Shown in pieces: positions 57,478-64,000 of a DNA stretch of 64,000 nucleotides (position 1 is the first letter of the stretch; each line of letters begins with the position of its first letter). Origin of the DNA: Pseudomonas sp. MPC6. Its GTDB lineage: Bacteria; Pseudomonadota; Gammaproteobacteria; Pseudomonadales; Pseudomonadaceae. The translations under genes and the position numbers were made by a program. The DNA is taken from contig NZ_CP034783.1 of NCBI RefSeq assembly GCF_006094435.1, positions 337,001 to 401,000 of the forward strand, in the 5' to 3' direction. The notes beneath the pieces are model-generated. The model saw only the letters and a program-made list of their open reading frames with translations, was not told where the DNA came from and did not search any database.

Positions 57478-58380
57478 ATGACCGACCTGACGGATACCGA
57501 CTACACCCAACGCTTCATCTTCGATGACAGCGACACCCGCGGCGAGCTGGTTACGTTGGAGCGAAGCTATGCCGAAGTCCTGGCCAAACATCCCTATCCG
57601 GAGCCGGTCGCACAACTGCTCGGCGAACTGATGGCGGCGGCGTCGTTGCTGGTCGGCACCTTGAAGTTCGATGGATTGCTGATTCTTCAGGCCCGCTCCG
57701 ATGGTCCGGTGCCGCTGCTGATGATCGAATGTTCCAGCGAACGTGAGATCCGCGGGCTGGCCCGTTATGAGGCCGACAGGATCGCACCCGATGCGACCCT
57801 CGCCGACCTGATGCCCAACGGCGTATTGGCACTGACCGTCGATCCGACCCAGGGTCAGCGCTACCAAGGCATTGTCGATCTCGACGGTGAAACCCTGTCG
57901 GATTGTTTCACCAACTATTTCGTCATGTCGCAGCAGGTGAATACGCGCTTCTGGCTGTACGCCGATGGCCGTCGTGCCCGCGGCCTGCTGCTGCAGCAAT
58001 TACCCGCCGACCGTCTGAAAGATGAAGAAGAACGCGCCGCCAGCTGGCAGCACATCACCGCGCTGGCCAGCACCCTGACCGCCGATGAATTGCTTGGTCT
58101 AGACAACGAAACCGTACTTCATCGCCTCTACCATGAAGAGCAAGTCCGTCTGTTCGATGTGCAAAAACTGCGCTTCCGTTGCAGCTGCTCGCGCGAACGA
58201 TCTGCCAATGCCTTGGTCAGTTTGGGACTTGAAGATGCGCAGGCACTGGTCATCGAACACGGTGGCAACATCGAGATCGACTGCCAGTTCTGCAACGAGC
58301 GCTACCTGTTCGACGCCGCCGATATCGTTCAATTGTTCGCCGGTGCGGGCGTCGAGACGCCGTCAGATACCCGTCACTAA
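57478..58380 (+). CDS. hslO: Hsp33 redox-regulated chaperonin
   Basis: The 300-residue chaperone becomes active when its zinc-binding cysteines are oxidised. The redox switch is complete: FRCSCSRER (CxC) and [10 protein letters not shown] (CxxC) near residues 238 and 268. ATG 57478 is chosen because homologues begin [17 protein letters not shown]; a longer frame upstream covers the 193-bp gap after hslR and has no other support. Confidence 0.93.
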   Translation: MTDLTDTDYTQRFIFDDSDTRGELVTLERSYAEVLAKHPYPEPVAQLLGELMAAASLLVGTLKFDGLLILQARSDGPVPLLMIECSSEREIRGLARYEADRIAPDATLADLMPNGVLALTVDPTQGQRYQGIVDLDGETLSDCFTNYFVMSQQVNTRFWLYADGRRARGLLLQQLPADRLKDEEERAASWQHITALASTLTADELLGLDNETVLHRLYHEEQVRLFDVQKLRFRCSCSRERSANALVSLGLEDAQALVIEHGGNIEIDCQFCNERYLFDAADIVQLFAGAGVETPSDTRH

Positions 58381-58423
58381 AACGGTTCAGCGCAGGTAAA
58401 TTCACTGGTTAGTGCCGGATTAA

Positions 58424-60103
<1,680 letters not shown>

Positions 60104-60122
60104 GGGTTGGTTTGATGTAAGG

Positions 60123-60150
60123 AAAAGCCGCCTTTAGGGGCGGCTTTTTT
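60123..60150 (+). terminator. intrinsic terminator of pckA
   Basis: AAAAGCCGCC (60123-60132) pairs with GGCGGCTTTT around a short loop, followed by further T. Confidence 0.9.
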
Positions 60151-60183
60151 GTGGGCGCTAGAAGGGCATACACGAGATTTGTG

Positions 60184-60669
60184 TCATTGATTACCCGTAC
60201 CAGGTTTTGTGTTTTTCTTGGTTAGCAAATTGGATAAAGAGTGAGTGTTCCAAGGGAAATCAGCAGCAAGGTCCGATTTGGAGGTGGGGCTTTCAAATGC
60301 TCCCGTTTCCCTGTCGCGAACAGGTGACGATACCTTCACTGGAGTAACGCTGCGTGCTCGTTGGCGATTACTGGCTGCTCTTGAGGTTAATTGAGCGTCT
60401 TGCAGTTGGCGCCCCAACTCATCCACCGCGGCGAGCTTGCTCAAGTCTTTCTCCAAGCCCAGCACCAGCATCACTGACACATAAGCCCCCACTGTTACAC
60501 CCGACCCGCCTGACTCTAGAGAGCGCAGTGTTGTAAGTGACATCCCAGCTCTTTCTGCAACCTGCTTGGCTGTCAGTTTGCGGCGCAGCCGTGCGAGTTT
60601 GAGTCGCTCGCCAAACTCAGAGAGCAGCTTGGTTGCTGCTGGCAGTAGCGGCGCTGTTTTCTTCGCCAT
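60184..60669 (-). CDS. orphan HipB-like XRE regulator
   Basis: A 161-residue protein with an XRE helix-turn-helix (about 18-75: [34 protein letters not shown]) like those encoded before HipA kinases of the MAKKT...LPAAT type. Such antitoxins are usually about 105 residues; here a Ser/Thr-rich tail of ~50 residues replaces the usual junction, and no hipA gene follows before the pckA terminator. It is therefore an orphan regulator or remnant. An inverted repeat lies right before the start. Confidence 0.7.
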   Translation of the reverse strand: MAKKTAPLLPAATKLLSEFGERLKLARLRRKLTAKQVAERAGMSLTTLRSLESGGSGVTVGAYVSVMLVLGLEKDLSKLAAVDELGRQLQDAQLTSRAASNRQRARSVTPVKVSSPVRDRETGAFESPTSKSDLAADFPWNTHSLSNLLTKKNTKPGTGNQ

Positions 60670-60672
60670 GTA

Positions 60673-60715
60673 CCATTATTCCTTCATTTTTTAGCCTGAA
60701 CAGCCAGAATAATGG
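60673..60715. promoter_or_regulatory. inverted repeat, candidate operator of the orphan XRE gene
   Basis: CCATTATTC (60673-60681) and GAATAATGG (60707-60715) are perfect 9-bp arms 25 bp apart, beginning 4 bp upstream of the XRE start codon. Autoregulation by the XRE protein is the natural reading. Confidence 0.5.
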
Positions 60716-60730
60716 CACTTATGTGTTCGA

Positions 60731-61084
60731 TTAGGCGATTTCCAAGGTCTGTGTATCCCACCGTTGCGCCTTGATCGCTTTGTAGAGCATGCCGATGGTC
60801 AGTGGGATTTTGTCGCCACGACCCTTGGCCCTTCGCTTGAGGAACACATCAAATCCCTCTGGCTGGAAGTAGCGATAAGCGTCGTAGTCGATGAAGTCGA
60901 TTGCGAATTGTTCTTCCAATGCTTCCATAAGGTGTCGTCCCTCAGCGCCGTCGCATCCCAAATCGAAGTTGATCGAGGTGATGAGGCTGATGGTTTTGCG
61001 TTCAGGCAGGCCGAGTTCTTCGTGCAGCAGCTGCATTAGCAGATGCATGGCGTGGTCGTCGGGGAAGTTGGGGGCGAGGTTCAT
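60731..61084 (-). CDS. DUF1493-family protein
   Basis: The 117-residue protein has NFDLGCDGAEGRHLMEALEEQF (split about residues 39-60), YDAYRYFQPEG and PLTIGMLYKAIKAQRW, the pattern of DUF1493 (acyl-carrier-like small proteins of unknown role). No ribosome-binding site is obvious, and it starts 32 bp after the gene upstream, so it may be coupled to it. Confidence 0.65.
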   Translation of the reverse strand: MNLAPNFPDDHAMHLLMQLLHEELGLPERKTISLITSINFDLGCDGAEGRHLMEALEEQFAIDFIDYDAYRYFQPEGFDVFLKRRAKGRGDKIPLTIGMLYKAIKAQRWDTQTLEIA

Positions 61085-61116
61085 TGCGGGTGCGTCCGAT
61101 TGATCTTGAGCGGATC

Positions 61117-61440
61117 TTAATGGTCGTCAGGCTCGGAGGGAACGACAGGAGCAAATTGCGGCGATTTGTCTTGTCGGTATTTGGCGAGTGCTTCTTCTCT
61201 CGTAGGTAGCTGTTTGGCGAGGTCCGTTGGTGACGTGTCGAATCCTTCGAGGTGCAGGCTCGCCAGGTAGTTTGAGCGGCGGACTTTTTCGTAATGTGCT
61301 TGTTTTTGTTTGAAGGTTAATTCACTCATTATGATCGTCGGCGCATCAACATGAGATTCCCGGGAAGGCTGACGCTCGCCCCGTAGGATCTCGTTAGTCT
61401 GTTGCACGCTTTCCATCAGCTCATCAAAAAATTTGCTCAC
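61117..61440 (-). CDS. apparent chimera: NadS/HigA-type antitoxin N-terminus joined to YhfG
   Basis: The 107-residue frame starts at GTG 61440 with TGGAG upstream. Residues 1-34 (FFDELMESV...EILRGERQPSRE) look like the leader of NadS/HigA-type antitoxins, whose helix-turn-helix should follow but is absent. From Met38 (61329) the sequence MSELTFKQKQAHYEKVRRSNYLAS(...)LEGFD is a YhfG-family protein, the small antitoxin normally encoded before a Fic toxin. No fic gene follows; a DUF1493 gene takes its place. Either the fused protein is made, or YhfG is made from the internal ATG. Confidence 0.6.
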   Translation of the reverse strand: MSKFFDELMESVQQTNEILRGERQPSRESHVDAPTIIMSELTFKQKQAHYEKVRRSNYLASLHLEGFDTSPTDLAKQLPTREEALAKYRQDKSPQFAPVVPSEPDDH

Positions 61441-61524
61441 GGCTATCTCCAGGGTTTGATGGTAGCTTTCAACGCGTTTTGATCGTTCTCACGCAGAGCG
61501 TGAGAACGACTTGTTCGCTCAATT

Positions 61525-61824
61525 TCAGGCTGGAGCTTTCCAGTTCAGCATGCGTTGCTGGGCGACTTTTAGCAGGTCGCAGCCGTCCTGGGTCAGAAGG
61601 TAGAGCGCGTGGGTGATGTGGGGGATGTCTTTGAGGTCGCCTTGCTCGAAGCCTTGGCAGTGCAGGGTTCGGAGCAGCTCGCTGGAGGCTCGGATGCGTT
61701 GGAGGGCGGCTTCGAGGATGTCTTGCGGGTTGGCCTCTGTGTCGATGATCAGGGGCGGGGAATCGGTGAGGTTGGTTTGGAGTGGGCGGTAGCGATCGTG
61801 GGTGAATGGATTCCATTTATTCAT
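61525..61824 (-). CDS. small unknown protein, paralogue A (DUF3077-like)
   Basis: A 99-residue soluble protein. RYRPL.T....P.L(I/V)IDTEA(N/D)P.(D/E)IL(E/D)AA.QRI.A.S(E/D)LL and DIP.I..ALYLLTQDG..LL.VA.QR are shared with the gene at 62211, so the two are paralogues. The helical layout resembles DUF3077-type Pseudomonas proteins, but I am not sure of the family. ATG 61824 is preferred over a TTG eight codons upstream. Confidence 0.6.
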   Translation of the reverse strand: MNKWNPFTHDRYRPLQTNLTDSPPLIIDTEANPQDILEAALQRIRASSELLRTLHCQGFEQGDLKDIPHITHALYLLTQDGCDLLKVAQQRMLNWKAPA

Positions 61825-61869
61825 GAAGTGCAATCTCGAATGCGTCAAAAGGAGTCGCCGTCATCGTGA

Positions 61870-62205
61870 CCAAACGATGGGAGGCGACTGTGTTCAGGTT
61901 GGTCAACCGGTGAGATCACACGCTTACCCGGTACGCCCGAAGACGTCCCAAACACAGCCGCCATAAAGCGTGCTGACGCAAAAAAGCGCCGGCAGCATAC
62001 AACGGGTGCGTGCGTAGATCTAATTCAGGTGACCAAACCTGAGTCGCTGATTTGGCAGCGACAGTTCGGACTATAGATATGAGTTACCGGTTGGCGATAG
62101 TCGACAAGGCGTCTGTGGTTGTAGGACCGGGATGAAGCTTGGATAGGGCATTGCCTACAGACTTATCCCTTCCGGGTTTGAGCGGTTTGGTTTTTATCTG
62201 GTGAA
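61870..62205. other. gene-free gap between the two paralogues
   Basis: About 335 bp with no supported gene. A repeated GGTGACCAAACC-like stretch and several short A/T patches are visible but no clear promoter or repeat family. Confidence 0.4.
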
Positions 62206-62210
62206 CCGAG

Positions 62211-62543
62211 TTATCGTTTTTCGCGAGCAGGCTCGCTCCCACAGGGACATCGACTGGCGGTGGTTTTTGGTAATCGCTGTCGGGCCACTTCGAGCAGTTC
62301 GTGGCCGTCCTGGGTCAGCAGGTACAGCGCGCTGACGATGTTGGGAATGTCGCTCGCGTCGGCCTGTTTGAAACACAGGCAATACAGTGTTTCGAGCAGG
62401 TCGCTGGCGGCGCAGATGCGTTGGCGGGCGGCGTCGAGGATTTCGTGAGGGTCGGCTTCGGTATCGATGACCAGCACGGGGGTGTCGCTGTAGCTTGTTC
62501 TGAGCGGGCGGTAGCGGTTTGTGAGCGGATCGGGGTTGTTCAT
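62211..62543 (-). CDS. small unknown protein, paralogue B with REP-encoded C-terminus
   Basis: The 110-residue protein is the paralogue of the gene at 61525. ATG 62543 has AGGACTGACCTCG upstream. Its last residues (about CPCGSEPAREKR) are read from a REP palindrome (62216-62246, CGCGAGCAGGCTCGCTCCCA), so the original stop was lost and the frame extends into the repeat. Confidence 0.6.
   Translation of the reverse strand: MNNPDPLTNRYRPLRTSYSDTPVLVIDTEADPHEILDAARQRICAASDLLETLYCLCFKQADASDIPNIVSALYLLTQDGHELLEVARQRLPKTTASRCPCGSEPAREKR
62216..62246. repeat. single REP overlapping a gene end
   Basis: TTCGCGAGCAGGCTCGCTCC is a single REP palindrome lying inside the 3' end of the small unknown gene. 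Confidence 0.75.
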
Positions 62544-62813
62544 CGAGGTCAGTCCTGTGGGAAGTCGGGCAGTCTCGCCAGCAGGCCGACACACTGTTTC
62601 AGCCTCGCCGGAAACTATAGAAGCGGAACGCGCCATAGGACAAGATGGCCGCAATGGACAGGTTTTGTAGGGGGTTTCCTGCCCTTGGGATTCGACCTAC
62701 AGGTTTGCGCGTTTTTTTACAGCAGATTCCCTGGAGGTAAAAAATCCCACGGTTTTGTCAGGCGGAGCGCGACACCCCTCGGTACGATGCGCGCCAGAAT
62801 GTGTACGACTTTT

Positions 62814-63887
62814 CTAAAGTGTCTGGTCGTGACGGCTGGCCGGAGGCTGGCGCGAGGCCGCTTCAAGGTCCATCAAGCCTCTACCGTACGCTTCACTGTT
62901 GGCATAGATGCCAGTCCGGTTCGCCGTTGCCAGCAGGCGTTCGCGAACTTGCTGTGCGGTAAGCTCGGGATAGCGGCTGTGCAAGGCTGCCAGGGCACCG
63001 CTGACCAGCGCGGCAGCAGGTGAGGTGCCTGCGGTCTGTACGTATTCCCCGTCCTTGCCGGTGGTCAGCAGACCTTGCCCTGCGCCGGAATCGCCACCGG
63101 GTACGGCGATGCACCAGGCTGCCGCCACACCGCAGTAATTGGACTTGGCATTGATGCCGCTGCCGTCGCTTTTCAATGCCACCACCGCGATCCAGCCCTT
63201 TTCCAGTTCGGGCAGGGCGAGTGGCAAGCCGGGTTCGGCCAGCGGTTCACGTTTCAGTTCGTTACCGGTCGGGAACACAAATACCGCGCCGTCCCGGACC
63301 AGTTTTCGCGCGATCACCAACGACTCCGGCATGACCTGGTTGTAGCGTGCCTCGTTGATCTCGGTCGCCGGGATGGCATTGGCCCACGAGTTGTTGAGAA
63401 TGCGCGCGCCCTTGTCGAAACCGGCTTGCCAGGATTGTGCAATCTCACGGTCAAAGAAAAATGGCTCGTTGTCGTCGCCGAAACGAAAGGGGATCAGTTG
63501 TGCGTTGAACGCAATACCGTGCATGCCATGGTCATCCTTGTTGGCCGCGAGAATGCCGGCCATCTGGGTGCCGTGACCGATCCGGTCGAGGGTGCCGACC
63601 CGGTTCTCGACATAATCGAAGCCCGGATCACGGATTCTTCCCTGAAACGCCGGCAGGCTGCTGTTCAGGCCTGAGTCGATCAGGGCTACGGCCACCCCTT
63701 GGCCGGTGCCGCCGCGGGCATAAAGGGTTGAAGCGTGAATGACTGCCAGGCCCTTCTGGGCTCGATACTCAGGTGTTTCGAACCGGGTCGGATCGATGGC
63801 GGGCTGCACAGGGTTTGTGAGGCAGCCACTTAACAGTAATGGCAGCGCCAGCGCAGGGGCGAGTGAAAAGCCGGAGGGTTGAAGCAT
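62814..63887 (-). CDS. subtilisin-like (S8) lipoprotein peptidase
   Basis: A 357-residue lipoprotein: lipobox LLSGC (Cys22), then an S8 serine protease with catalytic Asp71 (VALIDSGLN), His105 (GHGTQMAG) and Ser in GTSPAAALVSGA (near 295). There is no autotransporter beta-barrel, so it is probably anchored to a membrane facing the periplasm or surface. ATG 63887 follows AAGGAACG. Substrate unknown. The gap 62544-62813 downstream holds no gene. Confidence 0.88.
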   Translation of the reverse strand: MLQPSGFSLAPALALPLLLSGCLTNPVQPAIDPTRFETPEYRAQKGLAVIHASTLYARGGTGQGVAVALIDSGLNSSLPAFQGRIRDPGFDYVENRVGTLDRIGHGTQMAGILAANKDDHGMHGIAFNAQLIPFRFGDDNEPFFFDREIAQSWQAGFDKGARILNNSWANAIPATEINEARYNQVMPESLVIARKLVRDGAVFVFPTGNELKREPLAEPGLPLALPELEKGWIAVVALKSDGSGINAKSNYCGVAAAWCIAVPGGDSGAGQGLLTTGKDGEYVQTAGTSPAAALVSGALAALHSRYPELTAQQVRERLLATANRTGIYANSEAYGRGLMDLEAASRQPPASRHDQTL

Positions 63888-64000
63888 GATCGTTCCTTGA
63901 TGGATTTGCGCGCGCATCGCATGTTCTGCCGTGAAGTTTCGCGCAGAGTGGTTGATTCGAAGGCAAACCTTACCGGTGGAATCGGGCGCACGGGATGGGG

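Overview
The window is chromosomal DNA of a Pseudomonas, most likely of the P. fluorescens group. Coding is dense and GC-rich. Gene order in two blocks matches what I remember of P. aeruginosa: the start corresponds to PA0290 and PA0286-PA0280 (diguanylate cyclase, desA, pipA, oscA, sbp, cysTWA), and 47.4-60.1 kb corresponds to PA5203-PA5192 (gshA, thioesterase, tex, amgRS, rimK/rimB, S4 protein, hslO, pckA). REP-type palindromes typical of this group fill many intergenic gaps. I saw no rRNA, tRNA, CRISPR array or insertion sequence.

Layout. 0-4.3 kb: a truncated PAS-GGDEF diguanylate cyclase, a fatty-acid desaturase and a GGDEF-EAL protein. 4.5-8.8 kb: oscA and the sulfate importer sbp-cysTWA. 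8.9-13.5 kb: accessory genes, namely an Mpo1-like membrane protein, a receiver-only response regulator, a HipBA-type locus whose toxin is broken by an out-of-frame deletion, and an AraC regulator divergent from a desaturase. 13.5-17.5 kb: a candidate small RNA, a small hydrolase, a sigma-54 activator without a DNA-binding domain, ten copies of a 96-bp REP pair, and a MetQ-like protein. 17.7-26.3 kb: an orphan Rhs core protein, an AAA ATPase, the triABC-like efflux pump and a methyltransferase. 26.5-33.1 kb (minus strand): two SfnB-family flavoproteins, an FMN monooxygenase and a metQNI-type importer, reading as one organosulfur operon. 33.4-39.4 kb: an unknown two-repeat protein, the cystine importer tcyJLN, D-cysteine desulfhydrase and serine acetyltransferase. 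39.6-43.4 kb: a BCCT choline/betaine transporter, a small membrane protein and an aldo-keto reductase. 43.6-47.1 kb: tauABCD. 47.4-60.1 kb: the conserved core block. 60.2-63.9 kb: orphan antitoxin-like genes, small unknown proteins and a subtilisin-like lipoprotein.

Much of the window acquires sulfur: sulfate, taurine, probable sulfones/sulfonates, methionine-like substrates and cystine are imported or desulfurized, with serine acetylation and glutathione synthesis downstream. Five promoters of these units share an A/T-rich element that begins ATTCYWAAA in the sense of transcription (one weaker copy is also present). One strong copy lies ahead of no protein gene; it precedes a ~150-nt stretch ending in a clean intrinsic terminator, which suggests a sulfur-controlled small RNA. 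A second theme is cyclic di-GMP (a PAS-GGDEF, a GGDEF-EAL and RimA). A third is decay and remodelling of toxin-antitoxin genes, and REP elements supplying stop codons or C-termini to genes.
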